NCBI GenBank assembly: GCA_033807695.1
Contig: CM066304.1
Span: 3,596,001-3,660,000 of the forward strand
Length of the DNA stretch: 64,000 nucleotides
Source: Daedaleopsis sinensis
Lineage: Eukaryota; Basidiomycota; Agaricomycetes; Polyporales; Polyporaceae
Reading direction: 5' to 3'
Positions within the stretch are counted from its first letter, which is position 1, and every line of letters starts with the position of its first letter. The notes under the pieces were generated by a model, which did not search any database, had not been told where the DNA came from, and worked only from the letters and a program-made list of their open reading frames with translations. The position numbers were made by a program, and so were the translations under genes. Below are positions 10,191 to 23,236 of this stretch, in pieces.

Positions 10191-13100
10191 ATGTTTAGCA
10201 CAGCGAAGAAGGCCAAAGCCGCGATGACCAAGGTCAAGATCCCTAAGACCGACCCTGCGGCCATGAACGGCAGCTCGCCACAGACACCAAAGACACCAAA
10301 GACCCCAGCGGACGAGGGTATTGATTTCTTCGAATCAGCGATGGGCAAAGATCAGCCCATACGCGTGTACGAGCTACGGTTGGATCCAGATGGTGGGCCG
10401 AACAAAGACAGAGCGGTGCGTATCTTGTACCCTACTCAACCTGGATATATGCGCCTCCACTTGCATGGATCTCGCTCCCGAGGGCATAATGCTGAAACTC
10501 TACTCAGTATATGCGTCTTCCTCCGGCATACGTCCCCTACGTCGTACGCGTCTCGTTGGCTGCAGGTACTCCGGCCAGTAGGAACGGTGTTTTCAAAACG
10601 AATTTCCCCCTAGACGGTGGTCGATTCCATCGAGACCACTTTTGCGAAAGAAGGTACGCGAGCCAACACGGTCGTCGATAATTTGCTGACCCTAGCTACT
10701 ACAGGCTGCCAACTGATTTCTCCTCCCCCATCCAGATCGACCTGCCGATCTCGCATGCCGGTGCCTTCACTTTCTGGGTTGAATACGACAGCGACGAACC
10801 CGGGACTCGTGTCAAGGGCAGAGAGGGCTACTTCAACATTGACCCAATCCTTCGCATCAAGAAGCGTTCCCCCATTCTATCTTCTGACGGTACGGTCGCT
10901 TCGGGTGGTTCGGTGGTGACGTCGGAATATGTCGAGCTTCCACTTGACGGGCTCTCCATCCTCACCTTGGTCTCGAAGTGGATGGGTCCCGCCTCCGACT
11001 GGCATCGGTATTTCGCAGAAACGAGCGTGAGAGGTTATAACATGATTCACTGGACGCCTCTCCAGGAGCGCGGCGAGAGCGATAGCCCGTATTCCATCCG
11101 CAACCAGCTCGTATATGAACCCTCCATGTTCCCTGACAAGAGTGTAGGATCGGACGGCGGAGAGGCATATCTGCAGGAGGTTCTCAAGGTGGCGAAGGAG
11201 GAGTATGGCTTGCTTAGTCTGATCGACGTCGTCTTAAACCATACCGCCAACGATAGTCCATGGCTCCTGGACCATCCTGAAGCAGGTAAGCGTGAGCATA
11301 CTGTATCATGTCTCTATTTCTCACTATTGTCATTTCCCATGAGGACCTTAGGCTACAGCCCAGCGAACACGCCGCATCTTACTCCAGCTCTCGAGATCGA
11401 CACTGCGATGCTCGAGTTTTCTGGCATCCTGCAGTCTGTAGGCCTACCGACTACTGTCAACTCAGAACAGGACGTTGCGCAGCTGATCAGCGGCTTCGAA
11501 GACTATCTCAAGAAGCGCGACATGTGGCAGTACTATGTACTAGACGTGAAGAAGGAACGAGCGGACGTCGTACAAGCCTTCAATACGCAAGACGTTACCC
11601 CGTGGTCGGGAGTTGATGTCGCCAACAAGACTGTCGTCGAGCTGGCGGAGATCCTGCGAAACTCTGGGCTTATTACAGGTTATCGGAAATTCGAGAAGCG
11701 TTTCTGCGCCCATGTTCCTGGGCCTATCGCTGCCGGCTTGGTGAAGGCTGCGTTCGTGAACCTCGAGGGAGGTAGCGATGCTATGGCCGATGCATGGATC
11801 CGCGTTGTCGACGTTCTCAACGTTCCGTTGTACGAGGAGTGGAGCGACGACACGAAGGCCGCCCTAGAGCAAATGCGCAACCGGCTGAAGTACACTCGAC
11901 TAGATGAACACGGCCCGAAGCTTGGACCAATCACCCCAGAGTAAGAGTATATCACGTCCATTCTATGAGATTGTTTGTCTGATGCGTAGTCAGAGTGCCG
12001 CTCGTGGAACCGTACTTCACGCGTCTAAAGAAGACCGACCAAGAGACCTACTCTGTGGCGAATAACGGGTGGATATGGGCCGCCGACCCGCTCCAGAACT
12101 TCGCATTATGGCCGTCGAAGTCATATCTTCGACGCGAGGTCATCGTTTGGGGGGATTGCGTCAAGCTGCGATATGGCGACGGCCCGTCGTCCAACCCCTG
12201 GCTATGGGACTACATGACGAAGTACGTGACCTCGCTGGCAGCCACGTTCGAGGGCTTCCGTATCGACAACTGCCATTCTACCCCACTTCACGTCGGCGTT
12301 ACCCTGCTTGATGCTGCTCGTGTTGCGAATCCCAATCTCTACGTCTGCGCGGAGCTGTTTACGGGTAGCGAGGAGATGGACACGCTCTTCGTCAGCCGAC
12401 TAGGTATCAACAGCCTAATCCGAGAAGCTGGTAACGCCTGGGATCCGAAGGAGTTCTCAAGACTCCTCTACCGGCACGGTCTAGGAAAACCGATCGGTGC
12501 GTTCGCATCATCCGGATGAACATCGTACTGACTCCGGTATGTCGCCCTCATAGGTTCGATGGATGGCGCGTGTATGACGAGCAAGGCTGAACTGCCTCCC
12601 CCTACCGGAAAGGGTCCGACTCGCGATTGCATCGTCATTCCTCACAACGGCTCTGTCCCGCATGCACTTTTCTTCGACCTCACCCATGATAACGAGTCAT
12701 ACCTTCACAAGCGATCCGCCGAAGACGCTCTCTCCACTGGCGCTCTTGTCACCTTCTCGTTCTCCGCTATCGGCTCGGTGAAAGGCCTCGACGACCTCTA
12801 TCCCAGGCTCTTGAATCTCGTTGCGGAAAAGCGCAAGTACGAGATCACCGACCAAGGGGAACGTAGTGGGATCGCTAAAGCGAAGAGGCTGCTCAATGCG
12901 TTACACACCGAGATGGCTTTGGAAGGGTACGAAGAAGGGCACGTACACCAAGAGAACGACGTACGTTTCGCTGTTCCTGTGTCGTCTGCGCAGCTCATTC
13001 ACCTACCGCTTAGTACATCGTGCTACACCGAGTGCAACCTAGCACACAAAAGGGGTACATTCTTGTCGCACACACAGCGTTCAACAAGGGTTCGAAGGAC

Positions 13101-15712
13101 AGAGGCTATAGTGAGTAGCGATTACTCTGTGCCCGGCAGCTATGCTGATGCTTCGTGTACAGTAACCCCTATCAAGCTTCGTAGCACGAAGGCCAAATTC
13201 ATCTACGGTGCTCACATCGAGGTCTCCTCGTACGACATCGACAACGACGCCACCACACTTCGTGGACTCCCGGGCAAGCTCGTAGACATGGCAGAGGTCG
13301 TCGTGCCCCAGGGGCTTGACGGCGAGGGTCCGTACGCCGAGATCGTCGTTCCTGAGTATTTCCCTCCAGGCAGCTTCATGGTGTTCCAGACGCAGCTCCA
13401 GGGTCTTGATAGCACTCTCGACGAGTTCTGCTCCAGAGGTGTCGACGCAGCGTTTGCCGACCTCAATTTAGTCGATCTGAACGTCGTCTTGCATCGCTCT
13501 GAGGGCGAAGAGAGAGATGCGACTGGCGGGGAGATCGGTGCATATGCTCTACCCGGAACCGGGAACTTGGTCTATTGCGGCCTCGAGGGCTGGATGCATC
13601 CTCTCCGACACATCATGCGATACAACGATTTGGGTCACCCGCTCTGTGGCCATTTGCGCGAGGGGACATGGGCGTTCGATTACATCTACAATCGTTTGCT
13701 CAAGTGCGTATTTCTTCATGTTCATACTCTCCTATGCTGACGCCGCATGTCACATAGACAAGTGGATGTGTTCCCGAACCTCGCAAAACCCGCGAAGTGG
13801 CTCAAGGAAAGGCTCGACCGTGTGAAGGAGACCGTCCCACCGTTCCTACGACCCAAGTACTTTGCGATCATCATCTCTGAAGCTTACAAGGCTGCTCGTC
13901 GCGCTGCAATCGAGCAATACTCCAACTTCGTATCCAGTGGTCACAATTTCACGCAAGACCTAGCGCTCTGCTCTGTCCAGATGCACGGGCAGGTCAAGTC
14001 CGCTTCCCTTGACCCAGGCAAGCCCACGCCTTCATTGGCTGCGGGACTGCCACACTTCGCCGCTGGATGGGCGCGCTGCTGGGGCCGAGACGTCTTCATT
14101 TCTCTGCGCGGTTTGTTCCTCACGACGGGCAACTTCGAGGGCGCGCGATCGCACATCCTCGCGTTCGCATCGGTGTTGAAGCATGGTCTCATCCCGAACC
14201 TTCTCGACTCGCTACGGAGTCCCCGGTAAGTCTACTATCTCTGTTTGTCAGCGATGCATCTTTCTCACTCTCCGGACGCAGGTACAACTCGCGCGACTCG
14301 CCGTGGTGGATGTTGCAGAATATCCAAGACTACACCGTCATGGCACCGGACGGTCTATCCATCCTCGCAGAGTCGGTGAAACGACGCTTTCCGAAGGATG
14401 ACACTTGGGTCCCTTGGGACGATAAACGCGCATACTCGTACTCGAGCACGATTGCCGAGATCGTCCAGGAGATCGTCCAACGCCATGCCAGCGGTATCTC
14501 GTTCCGCGAGTACAACGCCGGCCCGAACCTCGATATGCAGATGAAGGACGAAGGGTTCAACATCGACATCAAGGTCGACTGGAAGACCGGCCTCATTCTC
14601 GGCGGCAACCGTTTCAACTGCGGGACGTGGATGGACAAGATGGGCGAGTCCGAGCGTGCGGGCAACAAGGGACTCCCCGGTACCCCTCGCGACGGTGCGC
14701 CGGTCGAAATCACGGGGCTCTTGAAGAGCACGCTCCGATGGCTGGACGAGCTATCGACTGCTGGGAAGTTCCCGTACAAGGGTGTTGATGCCGAGAGTAA
14801 GCATTTCAAAGTCATCGTATGAACCCTAACTGATCAAGAGTACAGTCGACGGGACTAAGCGCTTGGTCACATACAAGGAGTGGAGTGACCTGCTGCAGAA
14901 GTCATTCGAGAAGTGTTATTATGTTCCCACTGGTGCGTTCGACTTAACGTCTCCACGGTGTCCGCTACTTATACATCAGTAGACGCCACCGAGGACGTTC
15001 ATTACAACATCAACTCCAACATGGTCAATCGTCGCGGCATCTACAAGGACGTGTACGGAACTCCGCAGGATAGGGAGTGGGCCGACTACCAGTTCCGCCC
15101 CAACTTCCCCATCGCGATGGTCGTCGCTCCGGAGCTCTTCGACCCGCAGCACGCGTTGGGCGCTCTCAAGCTCGCAGACCAGTTCTTGCGTGGGCCCCTG
15201 GGTATGAAGACTTTGGATGCCGCTGACATGCAGTACCGGCCACACTACGACAACGCCAATGACGGTACTGACAAGTCCATCGCGAAGGGCTGGAACTACC
15301 ACCAGGTACATACTCCAGAAACTCGTTGCGAAGTATATCGCTGACGACTCTCAAAGGGACCTGAATGGGGCTGGCCGCTCGGCTACTTCCTACGCGCATA
15401 CTTGCACTTCGATACCAAGTTCGGGTCTGGTAAAGACGTACGTCTCGTGTCGAACTTCGTATCGGGAACCGCACCTTGCTAATGCAAAAGCTGTGACATA
15501 TACAGGACCTCACCGTGACTCTCCACTACCTACATCGGATTCTTCTCAAGCCTCGCGAACATATTCAGCAGGACCCATGGGCAGGCATACCCGAGCTGAC
15601 GAACAAAGACGGGGAGCATTGTCACGACTCATGCAACACTCAAGCGTGGAGCTCCAGTTGCTTGCTGGACTTCCTCGAGGAGGTCCACAAGCTGAGCGCG
15701 CCCGCGACGTGA
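10191..15712 (+). CDS. GDB1: Glycogen debranching enzyme (4-alpha-glucanotransferase / amylo-alpha-1,6-glucosidase)
   Basis: Fourteen exons: 10191..10415, 10508..10653, 10705..11285, 11352..11940, 11994..12496, 12554..12960, 13014..13110, 13163..13703, 13758..14225, 14282..14796, 14846..14932, 14983..15305, 15357..15437 and 15506..15712. They encode 1589 aa, the usual length of the eukaryotic bifunctional enzyme. The N-terminal transferase half (GH13-type) shows [10 protein letters not shown] (D605), AELFTGSE (E633) and LTHDNE (D727), the expected nucleophile, acid and third carboxylate. The C-terminal glucosidase half (GH133) shows [26 protein letters not shown]...[23 protein letters not shown] and the terminal CETQAWS-like CNTQAWSS. 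It removes branch points in cytosolic glycogen after phosphorylase. All splice junctions keep frame. Some exon ends rest on a choice between nearby AG sites. Confidence 0.95.
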
Positions 15713-16548
15713 AAGCAAGACCGTCACCGTCCCAGATTGCATCCTTAGATTCATCTGATTTCGTCTCCAGTCGTCTCGTAAAACACGCAAGAAACGGATC
15801 GTCATTACACAATCGTCCATAGAATTCTGCAGCTGTTGTAACAATAAACGAATCACTGTTCCCGAACACGCATTTGCGACGAACGACGCACGGCCCGCAC
15901 AATGCGACCCGGGACGTTCTGCGGCGCCGATCTGGAAACAAGAGTTGAGTGCAACGCATACTGAGCCACCGGTAAAGCTTCAAAAAGTGCCAATAAACAA
16001 GGTAAGCATAGGACGGCGCTGCTCACTTGAAGCGCTGTTCGCGGAGGCGCACCTGGACTCAAGCACTCAAGCAATTGCTTACGATGGCGAGTCTAAGCCG
16101 AACGTCTGATGCATTCATATCAGCTGCGTACAGCGTGTGAAGCCCTGTACATGGGTCCTATACCGGTGAGCTACCTCCAAAACGTCCCACTCCCACCTGC
16201 GGATCCGCATACACCTTACACTCCGAAGACCACTCCGTCCAACGCCCGACACGTTCACTGTTACCCCGAACCTTGTAGCTTCCCGGTACCGCCATGGATG
16301 GCAGCGCAAGACCCCACTCGATGTTCTCCGGTAGATCTTGGAAGACAGTTCTACCAAGCTTGCCGGTATTTACTAGTCGTCCAAGACCGAGGCGAACCGG
16401 GGCGAACCTCGTCCCCATCAGCAACGGCTTCGTGCATGCTGCTGTACAAGCATATGGAGGGCATCAACATTTTCGTATACGGTGCGCTCCAGTACTCGCT
16501 GCTGTCCGTGATGACCGTGATGACATGGGTGTGCTAAACATCCTGCAG
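15713..16548. other. No recognised gene; region where the permease 5' half should be
   Basis: The 3' flank of GDB1 is followed by sequence upstream of the permease exons. Open frames are present at about 16109-16537, but none encodes recognisable NCS1 transporter sequence. The missing N-terminal half was either deleted or decayed here. Confidence 0.5.
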
Positions 16549-17370
16549 CCCAGACGACGTATGGTTGGCAATCCTGATCATCTCATACCTCGGATTCAAC
16601 ATCCCTATCGTGAGCGCATGATACACCGCATGCTCTTCGTCAACATGCTCATCACAGTCACAGATCCTCCTCCAGTGCCTCGGCGCCGCGGTCGTCCTCT
16701 CGACACCGTTTGTGCCTGCCTGGGAAGCGGGATATGCGAACGGGAATGTCGGCGGGCTCATCGAGGCGATGCTCCAACCCGCAGGCAACTTCGGAAAATT
16801 CCTCACCGTGCTTATGGCGCTGAGCGTGACGGCGAACATCGCAGGCACGTTCTACTCGTTCTGCCTGAGCTTCCAGGTGCTCGCCCCGCCGTTCGCGGCC
16901 GTGCCCCGATACACGTTCTCGCTCCTTGCCACCGCGATGTAAGTCGCGCTATGCGTGCAGCAGTAGGACCTCGTACTCACCTCCGTCCTGCCAGCCTGAT
17001 CCCCATCTCGATCGTCGGTGCGCACAAGTTCAACGACACGCTCACGAACTTCCTCGGGCTCATCGGCTACTGGGTGAGCGCCTTTGGGGCCGTCGTGCTC
17101 GTCGAGCACCTCCTCATCCGCCGCGGCGACTTTGCGCGCTACGACCCCCGCCACTGGGACGACCCGCGCCGCCTGCCCACGGGGCTCGCCGCGCTCAGCG
17201 CGTGTCTCCTCTCCTGTGCGCTGATCGTGCCGGGCATGGAGCAAGTGTGGTTTGTCGGCCCGATCGGGGCGAAAACGGGGGATCTTGGGTTCGAGCTAGC
17301 ATTCTTCGCCGTAGGGATCCTCTACGTGCCGCTGAGGTATCTGGAACTGCGGTATAGGCCATTGGTGTAG
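16549..17370 (+). pseudogene. NCS1-family purine/cytosine permease, C-terminal half only
   Basis: Three exons in frame: 16549..16609, 16664..16938 and 16995..17370, encoding about 236 residues. Landmarks are YLGFNIPI, LGAAVVLSTPFVPAWEAGYANG, then MALSVTANIAGTFYSFCLSFQVL and VPRYTFSLLATA, and the end segment SIVGAHKFNDTLTNFLGLIGYW. These match the second half of Fcy2-like proton symporters for purines and cytosine, normally about 500 aa. I could find neither the first ~250 residues nor a start codon in a proper exon upstream. It is therefore probably a 5'-truncated pseudogene; a distant or divergent 5' part is the alternative. It converges on the P450 gene, 276 bp away. Confidence 0.65.
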
Positions 17371-17646
17371 GAGGGGGTGTGCTGTACGTGTGCTTCGTTT
17401 ACATAGCAAAGACAGCATGTGGGTTCAGACAAAATGATAATGATTCCGGATAGACAGTTATTCTCACAGATGCTCTCCGTCGAGGGAGTCTGTTCTGTCA
17501 TCACTGTGTTCAGGTAGGACATAATACTCACTTGGCGGTTCTTGAAGTAGTCGAGGAGGACACGATGTTCTCCAAGAGAAGGAAGGTAACAGTACTGACA
17601 AGCTGGCCATCGATGGCGGTCCGCGGGTCTGCCCACGTCATCAAGT

Positions 17647-19967
17647 TCAAGACGCTTCTTCCCCTTCCTTGACCGCTGCGTGGATGAGAGCTTCGTGCTG
17701 GGGAGACCGAGGCTTGATGGTGTAGCAATATGCGGTCGGGTACCTGCCAAACGACGAATCAGCGCCCACGTATGATGGCACAGCAACGCAAACGACTCGG
17801 ACTCACGAGAGCACGCCATCCGTCATCTTCACCTCCGGGTCGATCGGCTGCCCGTGCTCGTCCGTCGCGCGGTCGATGGTGAGGGTGTGGAGGACGGAGG
17901 CGATGATGATGAACATCAATGCCTGCGCGAAGTGGCGGCCCGGGCAGATCCTGCACGACACGACCGTGGGTGGCAGTCAGCGAGCGGAAACGAGCGAGAT
18001 TGTCGGGGGAACGCACCTGCGCCCGAAGCCAAAGGAGAACGTGTCGGGATCCCGAATCTCGGTGTTGAACTGGCCGTCCTTCATGAACCTCTCGGGGTCG
18101 AACCTCTCAGGATCGGGGTACACGCGCTCGTCACGCGACATCGCCCTAGAGAGGGTGCAAGACTATGTCAGCATCCGCCCTTTCACTGCTAGCGGAAGGC
18201 ATGCCAGTGCTGCACGCCGGATCCGGATGCGCACCATTGGTTGGCAATGACGGTCGAGCCCCCGGGAATGAAGTACCCGTTGTACTCGTCGTCCTCGATC
18301 GACATGTGCGAGATCCCGAGCGGGGTGACGGCCTGCCACCGCAGCGACTCCTTCGCGATGGCGTTAACGTACGGCAGCTGGTCGCGGTCTTGGAACGTGG
18401 GCAGGCGTCTGGAGCCGACGACCGCGTCCAGCTCCGCGCGTGCCTTCTCCTGCACGTCGGGGTTGCAGACCATGGCGAGGAAGAACGTTTGGATCGTCGA
18501 AATCGCCTGCATCGTTTGTGTGAGCAAGTACATCGGCATGGCCACTTCTAGGCTAAAGACTTACTTCACCGCCCGCTATGGAGGGTCAAAAGTAGATTAG
18601 ACATTGGTGCTTGCACCACGACTCGACGGTACCTACCGGCGTACGCTATAGATGCGACGTCTCTAGCTATGAGCAACTCCGTCTCGACGTCCGCGTCTGG
18701 GTTGCTGGAGATATTCTCGAGCATATCCCTCGCCATTGACGGCTCCGCCGTTCCGTCCTTCTACGCACCCAGAGAGCTTCAATTAGCACTGCATCTCCCA
18801 GCACACACAGTCCCCGACCTCGTCTGCGTACCATCGCTTTCAATGTATGCTCGAACGGCATGTCGCGCATGCGCTCGACGAGCTTGCTCCAGCCCGCGGC
18901 GAGGCGCTTGAAGCCCGCGCCAGGAAGCCAGCCCGGGACATAGCGCAACCACGGGAAGGTCTCGCAGAGGAACGCCCCGGGGACCAACGCCTTGGTGAAC
19001 ACCGCAAGCGCGTCCTTGTTCGCCTTCACGTATTCGTCATCCTCGTCGTTCAGGTCGAGCCCATACGAGATGCGCAGGATCGTGGCGGCGAACGTGCTGC
19101 ACAGGAACTGTCAGCACGACGTCTCGCGTGCGGCGGAAGGAAGCCTCGGAGTATGGTAGGGGGACACGTACAGGCGGATCTGGCTGTACAGCGTGTCTGG
19201 CTTGCGGATCAGTCGTTCGACAAACTTGGCGGTCTGGAGCAGCTGCAGGGGCTGGCGGGGGATGATCGCGTTCGGGTGGAAGAACTGGTGGAACTGCTTG
19301 CGCCTCCGGCGCCAGTCGAGCCCGTACGGCATCAGACCCAGGTCCCAGTTCCAGCTCGTGCTGCGGGGGGCGAGCCGTCAGCATGCAGTCCGTAGCGGGC
19401 GCAAGGGGCGGAGGACGGGCACGCTGCCCAGGCCTGCCGCTACGACTCGGACTGCGGCGAAGAGAGCGCGGACGAGACGTACAGCTCTGCCATGACCAGC
19501 TTCGGCCTGCTCGAGTAGTTGGCCGCGCGCCGCTCCAGCAGCTCTATCGCGGCTTCGTACTTGGACACCACGAGCATGGGCTGCCCGAACGCGTCGAAGT
19601 GTAGGATATCCGTATCGCCTGCGACGGAGACGAAGCATGAGCTGAGTCGCAGCGCAGATGCGGCGCATAGCACGGGGGACGTACCGTGCTCTTTCGCCAT
19701 GTCCCGGAAACCCCTCGCCATATTGTTCATGGGGATGGCGAGGGCACTGCCGATGATGGGCAGGCGCTTCGGGCCGGGAGGGAGTGGGAGGCCCTTGAGG
19801 TTAGTGCGCCGGGAGCCGCGGTCCTTGAGGAAGAGACCGAGGACAAGTGCAGAGAGCCCGAGGAGGAACCATGCCAACTGGCCCCCGTCTGTCCCAGGAA
19901 GGGAAGGGAGTTTGTCGATGAAAGCCGTGGCATTGTCCCGCCTCGACTGGGTGTTCGACAAGGTCAT
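17647..19967 (-). CDS. Cytochrome P450 monooxygenase
   Basis: Ten exons on the reverse strand: 19967..19685, 19618..19483, 19360..19172, 19096..18832, 18760..18637, 18575..18565, 18506..18235, 18145..18017, 17950..17807 and 17743..17647, giving 549 aa, a full-length fungal P450. Residues about 31-48 are the N-terminal membrane anchor, followed by the proline hinge PPGPKRLPIIG. The oxygen-binding I-helix segment reads AAGGEAIS across the 11-nt sixth exon. The ExxR motif is E389-R392 (KESLR). A PERF motif is present, and the haem loop FGFGRRICPGR has the ligand Cys472. It sits in the ER membrane and needs a P450 reductase. The substrate is unknown; the relatives I recall are the multi-substrate basidiomycete P450s. 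The start is the ATG at 19967. Confidence 0.92.
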
Positions 19968-21158
19968 GGTCACGGAGGGTTCACGTAGTCGGTAAGTATT
20001 AGTCCTGAGGCCTGAGGGAGGATACTGGGCTGACTGTGTGCACCGTGGGTTCTCCGACAGCGTTATATGGCTCTGGCTCGGGCCTCAGCGCGAGAGTTGT
20101 TAGCAGTAAGATTGGAAAGATCGACTATCATCTTTCCGTAGTCAGCAACAGAGACTAGAAGAAACTAGCCTAGACTATCACGTTGCCAAGTAAGGACTCT
20201 CGCGCGTATACTTACTAATACCTATACTTACATGTCTCGTCCCCATCAGTTCGGGTCCATCAACGCTATGAGTCGGAGGGAAGACCGAACGGCGAAGTGT
20301 CTCCCGTTTCGCACTCCGCCGTCACTTCCTGATCGACTAGTTCGAGTCTAGCGGGACCCGTGCGCCGTACGGTCCCAGGTCTCAATGTTCAGAGTCGATA
20401 ACGCTGATAGCGGCCATAGCATACGAGAGTCCACGGGGGAGATGAGTGCGAGGGCGCCGGGTGTGCAGGGCGGGGGTGCCCAGGGCCAGGGCCATAGTAT
20501 TAGAAGAGAGAGTGCAGGGGTTCCGGGTTTCGGTAGCCTCAGGTAACAGCAGGTAACCCAGGGTTACCACCGTGGTGGCGGTCCAGGTTAACGTTCATAG
20601 TCGAGACGTTTTTGGTAGTCTAGACGCCCCTTATCGATCGTCACGATGAGTTTCAATCAGTTTGCACTATAACTAGTAGTATAACCCATCGCATTTCCAG
20701 ACATAGCTAGGTACTACGATGGTGATCATGGAGTATGTACAAGTTATAGTCGACTCTAGTAATCTGGCCCATAGCACGGACTCCGCTTCTGGTGTCACAA
20801 GCGCCGCCGCAGGCCAAGTGTCTCTCATCGATGCTCACCGTACCACTTCAGATGATAATTGAGGTCTGCCGTACAGAGTAGTACACTGGCATTGGATTCG
20901 ACGCAGACTCGGATCCGGAGCCGCTCGAGGGAAGGGTAGTACTGAACACCGCAGAGGTCCGATGACAAGTGCGGTGTATCACAGGTGCGATGATGAGAGA
21001 GTTGGATATCATTCAAGCACATACCAACAGTTATAGTACAGTATTGCTGATGGATACACGATTAGGTATACAAGTCGGGAGCTTCTTCAGGTTCCAGGTG
21101 TTCTACACCCAACCAAGTTCAAACCAGCCCGGAGCAGGCTACAGTGCGCGCACCACGT
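19968..21158. other. Intergenic between P450 promoter and GUT1 3' end
   Basis: About 1.2 kb without a recognisable gene on either strand. The P450 side contains a CATATAA motif (63-69 of the 20000s, reverse strand). The rest is unique, with no repeat or RNA gene that I can support. Confidence 0.5.
20063..20069 (-). promoter_or_regulatory. TATA-like box of the P450 gene
   Basis: Reverse strand CATATAA, about 95 nt upstream of the P450 start codon at 19967. This is a plausible core promoter element by position only. Confidence 0.4.
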
Positions 21159-23236
21159 TTACGCGTCGTCCACGCCCTCCTCCCAGCCTCGAGACCTCTC
21201 GACGGCCCGCTTCCACCCCTGCCACCGCTTCTCGCGGACCACCTCGTTCATGTCCGGCGCAAACTCGAGGCTGCCCGCGGTGTTCACCTCCTTGAGCGTC
21301 TCGGGCTCGCTGATGTTCCACCCGTGGAGGCGGATCGCCGAGCCCGCGAGGAGCGCGGACCCGAGCGCGGTCGACTCGCGCATCTCGGGGCGGATGACGG
21401 TGAAGCCGCCGATGTTCGCGAGGACCTTCATGACCATGTCGCCGTTGGTCATGCCGCCGTCGACCATGAGGTGCTTGAGGTCCGACTTGGAGTCGAGCTT
21501 CATGCTCTCGAGGATCTCGCGCGTCTGGAACGCGTTCGCCTCGAGCGTCGCGAGCGCGATGTGCGCGGGCGTCGTGTACGACGTGAGCCCGATGAGCAGG
21601 CCGCCCGCGCCGGGGTCCCAGTACGGCGCGAGGAGGCCGGAGAAGGCGGTCACAAAGTAGACGCCTCCGGTGTCGGGCACGGACTGCGCGAGCGTGTTGA
21701 CCTCGCCGGCGGTGGAGACGAGGCTCATCGTGTCTCGCAACCTATGTGGACGTGTCAGCACAAGTACAATCGACCTCGAGTAGCTGAAACGACGTACCAC
21801 TTGATCGCGCTTCCAGCAACGGCGATACTGCCTTCCAAGGCATAGATCGGCTTGCCAGTCGCACCATCTTGGTACGCGACCTGCTCGACGTGTCAATCAC
21901 AAGTGTCGCGCAGGCATCCCGGCCACATACCGTCGACAGCAAGCCGTGCTTGCTCAGAACGATGTCCTCTCCGGTGCAGAAGAGGAGGAACGCGCCAGTG
22001 CCGTACGTGCACTTCGCCTCGCCCTGCTTCAAGCACTTGTTGCCCACAAGCGCAGCCTGCTGGTCTCCCGCAAGACCGGCGATCTTGACACCCTTGAGCA
22101 CGCCATTGGCACACTCTCCGTAGACCTCTGACGAGGAGACGATCTTCGGAAGCACAGACGGCTTGATCTCGAAGAAGTCGATGAGGCGCGAGTCCCACTT
22201 GAGGGTGTTAAGGTTCATGAGAAGAGTACGCGACGCGTTTGTGACGTCGGTAATGTGCTCTTTCCCGCCAGTGAGACGCTATGTATGATTTTAGCTTGTG
22301 TGGTCCACCTGGATGATACGAGACACGTACGTAGACGATCCAGGACTCGACTGTGCCGAATAGAAGGTCGTCCTCTTCATGAGCCTTCCGAACATTCTCG
22401 TGGTGGCCAATCATCCAGCGAAGCTTGATGGCGGAGAAGTAGGTCGAGATAGGCAGACCAGACCTGTACGTGCGCGTCCAATCAGTCTCTGTCGACGTAT
22501 ACTAGCAGACGTGCAGACGATCACTCACATCTGACGGAGTGCCTGGATCCCTTCCTCGCCCTTCTTGAACACGCCCTTCTCGACCTCGATACCGACAGTC
22601 TCCAGCTTGGCCTCAAAGTGCGCGACGACGTTCTTCGTGCGCGCATCGTCCCAGACGATCAGGCGGCACAGCGGCTTCCCGGTCTTACGACTCCACGCAA
22701 CCGCGCTCTCACGCTGGTTCGTAATACCTGAAGACAGATGCGATCATAGGGGAAAGGGGCATATCAAGGGCGACCAAGACAGAGAAGGCGAGGGTGGAGG
22801 TGGGAGAGAGACGTCAGGGTCACTTGACCGGGCGGATGATGGTGGGACGCACCGATAGCCTTGATGCTCTCCTTCGCCCAGCCGGCCGCCTCGAGAGCCT
22901 TGCAGGCCTCGGTGATGCAGACCTCGCAGCTGTCCATGAGCTCGTCGGCGTCCTGCTCGTGCCATCTGCACGCCCGCGCCCAATTTTTGTCAGTGCGACT
23001 GCGCGATAGGGGACGCGCGCGTTCACAAGGCTCACCCTGGCTCTGGGTAGTACTGGGGGTACTCGAGCTGGTGCTGCGCGACGATGTTGGCGTACTTGTC
23101 GAAGATGAGGAACCGCGTCGACCTGTAGTCGTGATCTCGCGTGAGCATGCAGTCATGTTGAATAGGGGTAGCACATAGCGTACGTTGTCCCACAGTCGAG
23201 AGAACCGATGAATTCGCCCTGCTTGAGGTTGCTCAT
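21159..23236 (-). CDS. GUT1: Glycerol kinase
   Basis: Eight exons on the reverse strand: 23236..23184, 23122..23036, 22965..22853, 22727..22529, 22463..22331, 22278..21931, 21880..21798 and 21741..21159, giving 532 aa, standard for fungal glycerol kinase. N-terminal [12 protein letters not shown] is the phosphate-binding loop of the FGGY fold. [44 protein letters not shown] and YGTGAFLL follow. Near the C-terminus, [16 protein letters not shown] and [11 protein letters not shown] are FGGY signatures. It phosphorylates glycerol to glycerol-3-phosphate with ATP, the first step of cytosolic glycerol use. The start at 23236 is the first ATG in frame with the conserved N-terminus. Its 5' neighbour is 1.2 kb away. 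Confidence 0.95.
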
